In this document: positions 42,517 through 53,400 of the stretch, in pieces | Numbering within the stretch: the stretch's first letter is position 1 | Layout of the letters: every line of letters starts with the position of its first letter | DNA from: Falsihalocynthiibacter sp042445055 | GTDB taxonomy: Bacteria > Pseudomonadota > Alphaproteobacteria > Rhodobacterales > Rhodobacteraceae | Reading direction: 5' to 3' | Length of the DNA stretch: 64,000 bases | NCBI RefSeq assembly: GCF_042445055.1 | Contig: NZ_CP170339.1 | Coordinates: 1,612,001-1,676,000 of the forward strand | Position numbers and translations under genes: made by a program | Notes under the pieces: model-generated | What the model saw: the letters and a program-made list of their open reading frames with translations, nothing else | The model's database searches: none | What the model was told of the DNA's origin: nothing

Positions 42517-43725
42517 ATGATTAGTCAGCGCTTATCTACTCACGCCATGTATAGATGGGTCGTTCTTGCTGCGGCGGGACTGACACTGGGTGTTGCGATG
42601 GGCTTTCTTGTGAATGGCTTCTCGGCGTTTGTTGTCCCGCTCGAGATGTATTTTGGCTGGCCGAGGGCGCATATTTCAGCGATCAACTCGATTGGGCTCG
42701 TGGGGATTGCGGTGGGCGGTATCGCCATGGGATTTGCCGCCGACAGGATTGCAACACGCACCATCTGCCTGATCGGCGCCATTAGTCTCTCGTTCGCGCT
42801 CCTTTTGGCCTCGATGTCTGATGAGCTTTGGCAATTCTATGCGCTCTTTTTCATAGCAGGTGCGATTGGCGGCGGCGGACTATTCGCGCCGGTAATTGCT
42901 TTGGTTGGCGGTTGGTTTCAAAAGGGCGCGGGCCTTGCGATCGGCATTGCCTCTGCGGGGCAGGCTGTTGGGCAAGGGCTTGTGCCGTTCGCAACGGGGT
43001 ATCTTATCGAATTGACAGGGTGGCAGGATGCGTTGGCGACCCTTGGCATCTGTGCTGCCTGTATCCTGATACCGCTTTCGTTGGTGATGATTGAACCGCC
43101 CAAGCTCGCAACAGGCACCGCCGCCCCGCAACACGCGCCACAGCTTATTTCACCCAAGATTATACTTCCCGCAATGTCGGTTGCGGTGTTGGGATGCTGT
43201 ACGGGTATGGCCGTTCCGCTCATGCATTTGGTGCCGCTCATTCAAGGGGTGTGTGGCGTTGGTGCTGCAGCTGGCGGGCCGCTTTTGCTGATGCTGGTGT
43301 TTGCCGTTGGTGGGCGCATCTTCTTTGGTGGACTGGCGGACAAGATTGGGCCGCTGCGTTCATGGATGGCTGCAACCACGTGGCAGACAGTTCTCGTTTC
43401 CGGATTTATTCTTTTGGGAACTATGCAGGCATTCTGGCTTTTTGCGCCACTGTATGGCTTTGGCTATGGCGGCGTTATGACAGGTGTGCTTGTCAGCGTT
43501 CGCGCACTGACACCACCAGAGCGGCGCGCGTCTGCGACGGGGATAGTGCTCGCGTTTGGCTGGTTGGGACATGCATTGGGTGGATGGCAAGGCGGGTTCT
43601 TTTTTGACCTGACGGGCGCCTACGACTGGACCTACATAAACGCAGCGCTTGCGGGCACCATCAACTTGTTCATTGTGGGTACGATCTTTATCGTGCTGCG
43701 CAAGCGCCAGCTTGCAACGGCTTAG
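42517..43725 (+). CDS. MFS transporter
   Basis: A 402-residue permease with twelve membrane helices of the major facilitator superfamily. It has the motif-A-like loop GFAADRIATRT between helices 2 and 3 and its repeat GGLADKIGPLRSW in the second half. The overall look, with FYALFFIAGAIGGGGLFAPVIALVGGWF, is that of the monocarboxylate/oxalate-formate antiporter-like group. The ATG at 42517 is the first start; an internal one at 42547 is possible. The substrate is unknown. Confidence 0.88.
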   Translation: MISQRLSTHAMYRWVVLAAAGLTLGVAMGFLVNGFSAFVVPLEMYFGWPRAHISAINSIGLVGIAVGGIAMGFAADRIATRTICLIGAISLSFALLLASMSDELWQFYALFFIAGAIGGGGLFAPVIALVGGWFQKGAGLAIGIASAGQAVGQGLVPFATGYLIELTGWQDALATLGICAACILIPLSLVMIEPPKLATGTAAPQHAPQLISPKIILPAMSVAVLGCCTGMAVPLMHLVPLIQGVCGVGAAAGGPLLLMLVFAVGGRIFFGGLADKIGPLRSWMAATTWQTVLVSGFILLGTMQAFWLFAPLYGFGYGGVMTGVLVSVRALTPPERRASATGIVLAFGWLGHALGGWQGGFFFDLTGAYDWTYINAALAGTINLFIVGTIFIVLRKRQLATA

Positions 43726-43920
43726 TGCGGGCCTGAAAGCTGATAAAACCTTAGAATTGTGACGTTTGGCGTGAAATATCCGCGCTAAATCGGGGTATTG
43801 TTTCCTCAAATGTACGCAATCGCCCCCTTTCGGCCCCTCAGGCGCAATTTTTATTGACGTGGAATTATTGGTTGTTCACGCTCGCCTGGTGCCGAGTAGT
43901 TATTTGAGAAGAGTGTTAGT

Positions 43921-45621
43921 GTGCAGAATAGTCTAACGAAACGTGTCATCGGAATTGTCGGTGCCGTCGCAGTCTTTAGTGTCTTTACCAATGCGTTAAT
44001 GTTAACCGGCCCACTGTTCATGTTGCAGGTCTATGACCGCGTTTTGGCCTCAAGATCCGAAGAAACGCTTGTTGCATTGTTTGCCCTCGTGGCGGGGCTC
44101 TACCTTCTCTATGCGTTATTTGAGTATGCTCGTAGTCGCGCAATCGCGCGGGTCGGGGCACAGCTTCAATCTGATCTCGCACCGACAGTTTTTCGCGCCT
44201 CTCTTGAGCAATCCGCACTGCGCCGCAAGGCGGGGCCGGGGACCATTCAAGACTTGGATGCCGTGCGCAACTTTATGGGCTCGCCCGTATTGCTTGCGTT
44301 GTTTGACTTACCTTGGACGCCGCTCTTTATAGCTGCGATTTTCTTTTTCCATCCGCTATTGGGGTGGCTGGCGGTTGCGGGTGGCTCGGTGCTGGTTATC
44401 GTGGCAATCGTGAACCAAGTACTTACCGCCAAGCGTACCGCCAAGGGCAATAGTCTTACGGGGGCGGCATCTGGTTTTGCGCGCCGCGCGCAGGATCGAA
44501 GCGAATACGTTTGGGCGCAGGGGATGCAGCCATCTGTTCTGATGCGTTTTCGAAATGCGCAGAACGAAGCGATCCAACAATCCATGGCCGCAAACGACTG
44601 GACGGGGTCATTTTCGTCTTTCACCAAAGCGTTCAGGCTTTTCCTGCAATCGGCGATGCTCGCGCTTGGCGGATGGCTTGTGCTGCATCAACAGCTGACT
44701 CCCGGCGCGATGATTGCGGGGTCAATCCTGTTGGGGCGCGCCTTGGCGCCGATTGATGTTGCAGTCGGACAATGGCCGATGGTTCAGCGCGCGCGTCAGG
44801 GTTGGCGCGATGTAAATATCCTCCTGAAAGGATTGCCAGAGCCTGAAATGCGCACACAGCTTCCCGCACCCGAAGCTCGGCTTGCCGTACAGAATGTCAG
44901 TGTCATCCTGCGAAGCGGTGATCAGCCAATCCTGTCGCAAATCAACTTTGAGCTCACTCCGGGGGAGGCTATCGGCATTATCGGGCGCTCGGGTTCAGGT
45001 AAGAGTACCCTGGCCCGCGTAATGATCGGGTTGATCACACCGGTTCAGGGCGAAGTTCGGCTGGGCGGCATCGGGTTGTCGCAGTACGGCCCTGAAACCT
45101 TAGGACAGCATATCGGTTATCTGCCGCAGGATGTGCAGCTGTTTGAGGCAACGATTGCCGAGAATATTGCACAACTCGAACTCGAACCTGACTCTGCCAA
45201 GATCATCGCGGCTGCACAGAAGGCTCGAGTGCACGACGTAATCGTTGCTCTGCCTGATGGCTATGACACGATCATCGGGCCAGATAGCACGCAACTTTCT
45301 GGCGGCCAAAAACAACGGCTCGCACTGGCGCGCGCGCTTTATCGCGATCCGGCAGTGCTTATCCTCGACGAGCCGAATTCCGCGCTCGATAACGAAGGGT
45401 CCGAAGCTCTGAATGCTGTCGTCAATGCGATGAAAGAAGTGGGCAAGAGCGTTCTGATCATGACGCATCGCCCGACGGCCATTCAATCTTGCGACAAATT
45501 GATGATCCTTGAAAAAGGCCGCGTCGCCGCATTTGGTCCTCGCGATGAGGTGATCAAATCAATGATGGCGAACGCCGAAAAGGTCAAATCCACCCTAAAA
45601 GTGGGAGGCGCCCGTGAGTAA
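43921..45621 (+). CDS. Type I secretion ABC transporter, PrtD/LapB-like
   Basis: A 566-residue inner-membrane exporter: membrane domain (about residues 1-310, first helices at 12-35 and 48-66), then the ATPase with Walker A GRSGSGKSTLARVM, signature LSGGQKQRLALARALYRDP, Walker B AVLILDEPNSALD and H in IMTHRPT. There is no N-terminal peptidase C39-like domain, as in the PrtD group, which exports proteins with uncleaved C-terminal signals. The GTG start at 43921 is taken from the conserved N-terminus. It overlaps the adaptor gene by 8 bp. The outer-membrane TolC-like protein is not in this window. Confidence 0.93.
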   Translation: MQNSLTKRVIGIVGAVAVFSVFTNALMLTGPLFMLQVYDRVLASRSEETLVALFALVAGLYLLYALFEYARSRAIARVGAQLQSDLAPTVFRASLEQSALRRKAGPGTIQDLDAVRNFMGSPVLLALFDLPWTPLFIAAIFFFHPLLGWLAVAGGSVLVIVAIVNQVLTAKRTAKGNSLTGAASGFARRAQDRSEYVWAQGMQPSVLMRFRNAQNEAIQQSMAANDWTGSFSSFTKAFRLFLQSAMLALGGWLVLHQQLTPGAMIAGSILLGRALAPIDVAVGQWPMVQRARQGWRDVNILLKGLPEPEMRTQLPAPEARLAVQNVSVILRSGDQPILSQINFELTPGEAIGIIGRSGSGKSTLARVMIGLITPVQGEVRLGGIGLSQYGPETLGQHIGYLPQDVQLFEATIAENIAQLELEPDSAKIIAAAQKARVHDVIVALPDGYDTIIGPDSTQLSGGQKQRLALARALYRDPAVLILDEPNSALDNEGSEALNAVVNAMKEVGKSVLIMTHRPTAIQSCDKLMILEKGRVAAFGPRDEVIKSMMANAEKVKSTLKVGGARE

Positions 45622-46912
45622 TCCAAGATGGAGCGCGCGCTGGCCTTTGGTCGTTGGAATGGTCTCGGCCTTTATATTGGTCGGAGGGATCGGCGTATGG
45701 TCCGTACGGACCGAGATCGCTGGCGCGGTTGTGGCGAATGGGACCATTCAAATCGAGAATGATAGTCAGGTAATTCAACATCCCGATGGTGGTGTCGTGG
45801 CCAAGATCAACGCACGCAACGGCGATTTTGTCGAGGCTGGCGAAGTCTTGGTGGAGCTTGATGCCACGTTTCTCGAGACGGAACTGACAGTTATTGAAGG
45901 GCAACTCGCGGAGATTTTCGCCCGCAAGGCTCGCCTGAACGCTGAGCGTGACGGGGACGCGAGTGTTCTCTTTGATCAGAAGCCTACGTTTACATTGATC
46001 TCTGCGGATACGGTTCAGGAGCAAATCGAAGGGCAAACTTCGCTATTCCAAGCACGTTTCAACTCCAAAGCCCGCGAAAAAGAGCAAATCTCGCGTCAGC
46101 AGGGGCAGGTTCAGGACAAGATTGAGGGGCTTGAATCGGAATTGGCCGCAGTTGAGCGCCAACTGGAGCTGATCCGTCGCGAAAGTGTCGATGTCGAGAG
46201 TTTGGTCTCGCGCGGGCTGGCGCAGATGCCGCGTTTGTTGGAGCTACAGCGTTCCGAGGCAGAGCTGGACGGGCGTATAGGCTCTTTGCGAGCGCAGATC
46301 GCCGAGTCCCGCACGCGGATTTCAACGCTTGAGCTAGAAGCCCTACGCCTTGAGGATGCGCGGCGCGAGGATGCTATCACCCAGCTGCGCGATCTTGAGG
46401 TGAACGAGCGTGAACTTACAGAGCGCCGCATCGCCTTGGTAGAGCGGTTAGGGCGGCTCAAGATCGTCGCTCCTGTGTCCGGGGCGGTGTTCGGCTCGAC
46501 TGTGTTTGCTGAGCGCGCTGTCGTTCGCGCTGCCGATCCGTTGATGTATCTGGTTCCGAATAATCAGCCGCTTCACGTCTTGGCAAAAATAGATTCCGTC
46601 CACGTCGACCAAGTCTACCCCGGTCAGGATGTGTCGCTTGTGTTCTCGGCCTTCAATCGGCGCACAACGCCCGAAGGAGAGGGGCTGATCAGCTTTGTTG
46701 CTGCGGACGCGACGACGGATGAAATGACGGGCCTGCCGTATTACGAAGCGATGGTTCAAATCGACCCGGAAACTCTTGCCAATCTTGAGGGGCTGGAGCT
46801 TATTCCTGGAATGCCGGTCGAGACCTATATTCGCACCGATCTTCGTACGCCACTCTCTTATTTGATGCAGCCCTTATCCGTCTATTTCGCTCGGGCCTTC
46901 CGCGAGGAGTAG
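45614..46912 (+). CDS. Type I secretion HlyD-family adaptor
   Basis: A 432-residue membrane-fusion protein linking the ABC exporter to a TolC-type channel. One N-terminal helix (about residues 12-30) is followed by the first half-lipoyl motif with VIQHPDGGVVAKINARNGDFVEAGEVLVELDAT. A long periplasmic coiled coil, rich in Glu, Arg and Leu (about 90-265), ends with the second half (IVAPVSGAVFG). The C-terminal end, with PLSVYFARAFREE, is typical of the PrtE group. It starts at a GTG inside the end of the ABC gene. The giant protein gene follows after a 587-bp leader. Confidence 0.92.
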   Translation: MSNPRWSARWPLVVGMVSAFILVGGIGVWSVRTEIAGAVVANGTIQIENDSQVIQHPDGGVVAKINARNGDFVEAGEVLVELDATFLETELTVIEGQLAEIFARKARLNAERDGDASVLFDQKPTFTLISADTVQEQIEGQTSLFQARFNSKAREKEQISRQQGQVQDKIEGLESELAAVERQLELIRRESVDVESLVSRGLAQMPRLLELQRSEAELDGRIGSLRAQIAESRTRISTLELEALRLEDARREDAITQLRDLEVNERELTERRIALVERLGRLKIVAPVSGAVFGSTVFAERAVVRAADPLMYLVPNNQPLHVLAKIDSVHVDQVYPGQDVSLVFSAFNRRTTPEGEGLISFVAADATTDEMTGLPYYEAMVQIDPETLANLEGLELIPGMPVETYIRTDLRTPLSYLMQPLSVYFARAFREE

Positions 46913-47499
46913 CGTGCCCGAACAGGCCGTTTTCAAGCACCGCAGTAGTCATGAAATGCTCCACGGAATTGGCCGCGGATTGGGGACTTTGTGGCGCTTT
47001 GACAACTACTCTCTAAATGCCTTAATCATGCCTTAATTCGCCGCATGATTTCATCATATAATCCCCTATGCGATGCTCTGAGCGATTCGGAGGTATTTTC
47101 TATCCTCGATTGTTTCCGATTTTCCCCGCACTACCTGCGCGTTTATTCGTTTCGTTAGCGGAAACAGTGAATTTGTCGCTGCCTAAAAATTCAGCACCTA
47201 AAATAAAGCTATTTCAATAGGTTATAATTTTATTTGGTATAACCAAACTCGTGAATTGATTTGTGCGCGGTTCCTCGCAAGGCTTCTTTGTAATTAGTTA
47301 ATGGGCGTGACAGTGAATAGCTGAAAGCGTTTCTGGGGAATTTTGGTACGTATTAATGAGTGAATTAACAATTGGGGAAATCGTATCTTTGCGCTTTCTT
47401 AAATCGTTGACCTGAGTTTTCTGTAACCGTTCGAAGTATTCGTGTGTGCAGTTCGCACTTTTAGTCTGTCGGGCCCTTGTTTTGTAAGGGGACCACAAG
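46913..47499 (+). promoter_or_regulatory. Long AT-rich leader before the giant secreted protein
   Basis: This 587-bp stretch has no convincing gene on either strand and is clearly AT-richer than its surroundings. It holds a TTAA-N7-TTAA box (47022-47036), a dyad with 5-bp arms GTTTC/GAAAC (47149-47165), a dyad with 7-bp arms GGTTATA/TATAACC (47220-47244) and a near-miss TTAA-N8-TTAA (47353-47368). A TTGACC at 47407 could be a -35 element, without a clear -10. It probably contains the promoter and several regulator sites of the giant gene. Confidence 0.55.
47022..47036. promoter_or_regulatory. CtrA-type binding site before the giant gene
   Basis: TTAATCATGCCTTAA is an exact TTAA-N7-TTAA. It forms part of two TGCCTTAAT repeats spaced 11 bp apart, one DNA turn. 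It lies 464 bp upstream of the giant gene and 110 bp after the adaptor gene. Confidence 0.5.
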
Positions 47500-50400
47500 A
47501 TGGCATTCGATACTGTTTATTTTGAAGGCGAAGTACTTGAATTAACTGCCGCGACTTTCGGCACGAGTCTTCAGAGGACGCAGACGGAAAATCAGGAAAA
47601 GGCCGGTATCAATAATCCTGATGGTGCCACCAATTCTGGGCTTCCTGATTTCGACGAATGGGGCCTGCGCCCAAATTATTCTGGCGACGGCTATCTTGAT
47701 CTAAATGGTCCCGCCGAGACAAAGGCCGTACTTTCGATCAATGGTCCGGGTGAAGTGATCGTACCAGCGGGGACGTATGAGCTGACCGTACGCGGTGCTG
47801 CGAATAATAACCGCTCAATTGAAATTCTAGTGGATGGAGTTGCGCAGGGTGGTCCCACAGCCTTCAACACCACGGAATTCTATAACTGGGAAACGCAGAC
47901 CTTTACGCTGACAATCCCCGAAGGCGCGAGCGAAATCCAGATCGCCCAGACCTCGTCAGCAGGTCCGAACATCGACGCGATCGCGCTGCACGAAGTCGGT
48001 GCCGCCGTCACGTTCCACGCGCCAGAAATCTCCTCGTCCGATAGCTTCAGCATTGCTGAGAATTCTAATGAGGTTGGCGACGTTGTTGCAACCGATGTCG
48101 AGGATGTATCTGGCACACCTAGCACGCTTACCTATTCGGTCTCGGGCGCCGATGCGGCGTTCTTTGAAATCGACCAAACTGGTACGTTAAGTTTCATTGG
48201 AGAGCCCGATTACGAAAATCCGCAAGGCTCCAACGGCAACGAGTATCTCTTGACGGTCGAGGTGAGCGACGGCGTTCTGACAACCACGCAAGACGTGACC
48301 GTTACCGTAACGGATGTCGATCCAGAACTCCCCAAGCCAACGATTGATGCGATCATCGTTCAGGCCGAGGAAGGCGTTATTTCAGCGGCTGCGGTCGATC
48401 CAACAACATTGGCGCAAACGCAACTCGCCAGCACTGAAAACGCGGGCACCGGCAAGGACCAGTACAACCTTTGGAACGATTATAGCGATACAGGCTATCT
48501 GGATTTCAACGGCGATGGCTCGGGGATTGGTGGCGATCAATCGGTTGCATACAGCGTCACTGTTACCGAAGCAGGCCTGTATGATCTGCATTTCAAGTTC
48601 ATGAATAACACCAGCAATCGTCCCATTGATGTGGGTGTGAATGGGGTTGTTCAGCATAGCCAACTTTCGTTTGTCGGGACCGGATTTGGCAATTGGATTG
48701 AGCGCGCTCCTGTTCAGATTGAGCTTCAGGCGGGCGAAAACATTATCGAGCTTGCTGTTCCTGCGGGCTTTAACAATGGTCCCAATTTCGATGCGTTTGC
48801 AATTACAACCAGTGGTGATCCCGCGCCGGAATATGGTGTGCCTAATACCGCTCCCACCTTTGATGGCGAGACCCTTGCGGTCGACGTTGCCGAAGGCGCA
48901 ACCGATGTGGTTAACCTGAATGTCACTGATGATGGTCAGGGAACCGTTAGCTTTGAGTTGGGCGGAGCAGACGCTGAACTGTTTACAATCGACGCTGCGG
49001 GCGCGCTTTCGTTCATTGAAGCGCCAGATTATGAAAGCCCTAGCGATGACGGTGAGGATAACATCTATAACGTGAGCGTAACTGTCTCGGACGAGGCAGG
49101 GTCGGATACGATTGATGTAACCGTGACGGCGACAGATGTTGTCGAGGACGTTCTGCCAAGCGCAATTACGCTTGCAGCAGTACCAGTTGATGAAAACGTT
49201 GCTGGCGCGGTCGTCGCGACAGTAACCGTTGTTGATCCCGACACTACTTACACGGCAGAAGATCTTACGTTAAATGATCCGTCGGGAATGTTCGAATTGA
49301 TCACGACTGATGGCGTGATCGTCAAGCTCAAGGACGGAGTCTCGCTTGATTTTGAAGCAAGCGCGCAGCCCGAAATCTCAGTTTCACTCGGAGGTTTGAC
49401 ATCAGAGTCGTTTACCCCTTCGCCGAATGATGTCGATGAGGGACCTGTACAGGCTTCGTTCCTTGGGGCCATTACGTCCTATAGTTCACAGGATAAGCCC
49501 GCAACGGGGGATGCGACCCCCTCGGAGGATGGTTCCGAAATCACCTTGGAAGGGAACCTTTGGAAACGCGTCGCACTGGACGAAGCTCTGGTGATCAACG
49601 ACGGAAGCCGCATGATCGTGGACATCCAGATTGGTGCGCTTGAGCCTGAACTCGTGCTCATCGGTTTTGACGATGATGACAGCCCGTTTGAAAGTGGCGA
49701 CAATTCGGTTTTCCAATTGGCCGGCACCCAAGATGGTCCGAGCGTTTTCGCCGATTTGCGCGGAACGGGAAGCGATCAGGGCGATGGTGTGCTGCGGTTC
49801 GAGATCGATCTCAGCGGGCTGGCGGGGCGCAGCTTTGACAGCATCGTCATCGCGGCCGACGATGATAATGCGAGTGATGGCTATGGGTCGGTCACATTCT
49901 CGAACGTAATATTTGACGAGCAACCAACTGGAGGAGGCGACAATAGCGCACCGCGCACCGTTGGTGGCGGTATTTCGGATATCTCCGTAGATGAGGGCGG
50001 CGCGCTTGAAATCGATCTGCCGTTTGTCGATGATGACGGAGACACGATTTCTTATGCGTTTGAAGTGCGGAATGCAGGGAATGAATTGGTCATTGTACCA
50101 GGGCTTGCGATTGCGGATGGCGTTCTCAGTGGCGATGTACCTGAGGCACCCGGTGAGTATACAATCACGATCACGGCGGATGATGGAAACGGTGGCATTG
50201 GGACAGATAGTTTTGATCTGACGGTTGTGGACGTAAATGACGCTCCAATCGCCGAAGATGCAGCGTTCGAGCCGTTTTTTTCGAAGGTCGGAGAGGAAAT
50301 TGCGGGCATCGACATCTCGCAATTCGCCAGCGCCTTTAATGACCCTGACGGTGATCCGCTTGAGCTCGTGGTCGAGGGGCTTCCGAACGGTCTGGAAGTG

Positions 50401-53400
50401 AATTCCGAGGGCGTGATTTCTGGCACCGCAACCGAAGAAGGAAGCGGCAGCTTTACCATTTTCGCGCGTGATCCCGATGGCGCAGTGAGCGGTCCGATTA
50501 CCATTGGTTTGATCATCGAGGCGCCGCAATTGGGCGATGTGACGGTTATCGAGGCCGAGAATTTTACGGGCCTTGCAGAAGCCGAAAACTTCTATGCTGC
50601 CGCACAGCCGGGTGCATCGAACGATCAGCTTATTCGCGTGAACAATTCTGAAGACGGATCAGTAAGCACCCAACTTAGCGCGCATGGCCTCGCGACGGGG
50701 TACTACCAAGTTACGATCGATGTTTATGACGAAACCGACGGCACAGCGACGTTCTCACTTCAGGTGGGGGACACGCTATTGGCGGATGGCGACACCTTTG
50801 ATGCATTGGGTGAATTCAAGGGGGACGGCGTAAGCAATCGTGGCAACGCGGGCCAGAGCGGCAACCAGAAAACCATCTCGTTTGATACGGTGGTTTATGT
50901 TGATAGCGACACAGTCCTGACGCTTTCGGGAAGTGCGGACGGAGAGCTTCTACGGACGGATCGCCTTACATTTACACGGGTTGAGCAGCCGAACGCGCTG
51001 CCGGAAAATATCGCCCTTGCGAATTCTTCGGTAGATGAAAATACATACGGAGCCGAGGTCGGTGTGCTTTCCGCAACTGACCCCGATGGTGATGATAGCG
51101 CGATTATCTTCAGTGTAGATGAGAGCAGCCCTTTCGAGGTCGTCGATGGCACGCTTAAGCTCAAAGGCGACGCGCGGTTGGATTTTGAAACAAGCGAGAC
51201 AGTTTCCGTCGATGTAACGGCAACTGACGCAGATGGCGGCGGAACAGTTACAACGCTGAATATTTCGATCATCGATATGGACGAACCGCCCGCGAGCATT
51301 TCGTTGGATAATACGAGCGTCGATGAAAACGCAGAGGGCGCAATCATCGGAACACTTGGTGCAGTCGATCCAGAAGGCGGCGCAATCACGTTTGAAGTGA
51401 GTGACGATCGCTTTGTTGTCGAAGGTACGACGCTACGCTTGGCGGATGGTGTCGCTCTGGACGCCGAAGACCCAGCTGCGGTCAGCGTGACAGTTAGCGC
51501 CTCCGACGGAGTAAATGTTACTGAGCAATCCTATGATATCACCGTAAATGATCTGAACGACGCGCCCGAACTAGCAGCAGAGGCCGCGCTTGACGATGTC
51601 GAGGTTCCCTTCGCCAGCGAAGAGCGCATCGCCCTTTCAGGCTTGGGCGCAACCGATCAGGACGCAGGGGATACGGTTGCCTATCTGGCGCAAAGCACCG
51701 GTATTGATCCGCTACCTGCGGGCATATTCATTGATGGCGACGAGTTGGTCGTTGACGGCACAGTCCCAACTGGAACCTATGAAATCGAAGTGTCGGCCAC
51801 AGATGGTAGTGCATCATCCGCGGCGGTCGCGTTTACCCTGACGGTTGGCGATCCTGCGCCATTTGCGCCGATCGTAATTCAGCCTGACGATAGCATCATT
51901 ACGCTTTCAGATACCCCTGACGGTGATGCGACGATTACGTTCCACCGCGACGAAAACGTCGCAGAAGACGCCGAAACTCCAGGAACTGGTAAAATCCTCG
52001 AAAACGGTCTGCGGGCTGGCTACTCGGGGACGGGCTATGTCGATTTCGGGGACGATCCGGGCGATACGGCGACATTCACCTTCAACGTGCCCGAAGCTGG
52101 CAGCTATGATTTGAACATTCGCTATGCTTCGCAAGATGCGGGTGGAAATCCGCGCGAGTTGGATGTGGGCATTAATGGCGTCGAAACGAACACCATTTTT
52201 CCAAGCACAGGTCCGGGGGATGGGCCAGCAGAACAGCAGGGCTTTAATACTTGGATGTTCCTGACCACAACCGTAACGCTGGTTGCGGGCGAAAATACCG
52301 TCACGCTGGCGATGGCCGACGGTACGAACGCAGGTCCCAACGTTGATCGCATCGAGATTACCGAAGCGGGCAGTGGACCGATCCCAGAGGACACCACCGC
52401 CGACGAAGGCGACGACCTCGCCGCGACGGGACCAGCCGAGGAGGTGTCCGCCGATGACAACGACGCCGTAGACTTTACGCTCAGTGGCTTGGATGCGGAT
52501 ATCACGTTGATCGAAGTCTCGATCAATGGCGGCGCGACATTTGAAGAGGTCACTCCTGCAGATGATGTTGTGACGCTTGATCTCTCGGGCCTTGACGCTG
52601 GCACACAGACAATCACCTTCCGCGTAACCGATGGTGTCGGCAATACGGCCGAAACGGATGTGCAGGTCGATCTGGGTGGCGATACGCCGACCGAATTCTC
52701 CGAGACCATTCAACTTGCCGATGGTGATCCGCGCGTTGTGATTATCGATGAGGATCGCGACGGTGGCGGCGCGGGTAACGTTGACATGACCCAAATCCGT
52801 GACTCCGAAAACCCCGAGCCCGATGGCGCGGGCAAGATCGATGGCCTATGGCCCGGTTTCAACGGGAACGGCTATCTGGATATGGGCGGTGATATTGGTG
52901 ATGCCTTCAGCTTTGCGGTGACAGTGCCCGAAGACGGGAACTATCTGATTGATTTTCGCTTCAATCAGGGCAGCGGCTCAACCCCAGAACGCCCCATGAC
53001 CCTTGAAGTGGATGGCGTGGTCCTTGCAACGCTGACATTCCCGAGCAATGGCGATTGGACGATCTGGCAGAACGAGTCCGCCGTCGTTGCGCTCTCGGCG
53101 GGTGAGAATGTCATTACGATGACGAACACCATCGCCAACGGTCCGAATTTCGATCAGGTAACCGTCACGCGTGATGGTGTGGATACCTCTGCGGACGCGG
53201 ATGAATTCCCGCTCGACCTAAGTGGTGATACGGGTGAGTTGTCCGGCGCTCAAGCCGCCTCGATTAACTTCAACGTTTCGGGGATGGATGATGATATCGT
53301 CAAGGTCGAGCTGAGCTTTGACGGTGGCACGACGCGTACTGATGTGACCGATGTCGTAGACGCGGACGGCGACTTTACATTCGACGGATCGTCGTTGCCT

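Noticed and set aside
47018..47037. Start of a CRISPR or satellite array
   Set aside because: There are only two 9-bp copies with a 2-bp gap; no further repeats or spacers.
47353..47368. A second CtrA site (TTAA ... TTAA) closer to the giant gene
   Set aside because: The spacer is 8 bases, not 7, and the region is AT-rich, so chance is likely.
49486..50529. 347-codon open frame on minus within the giant gene
   Set aside because: Long antisense frames are expected opposite Asp/Gly-rich coding DNA; the product has no recognisable domain.
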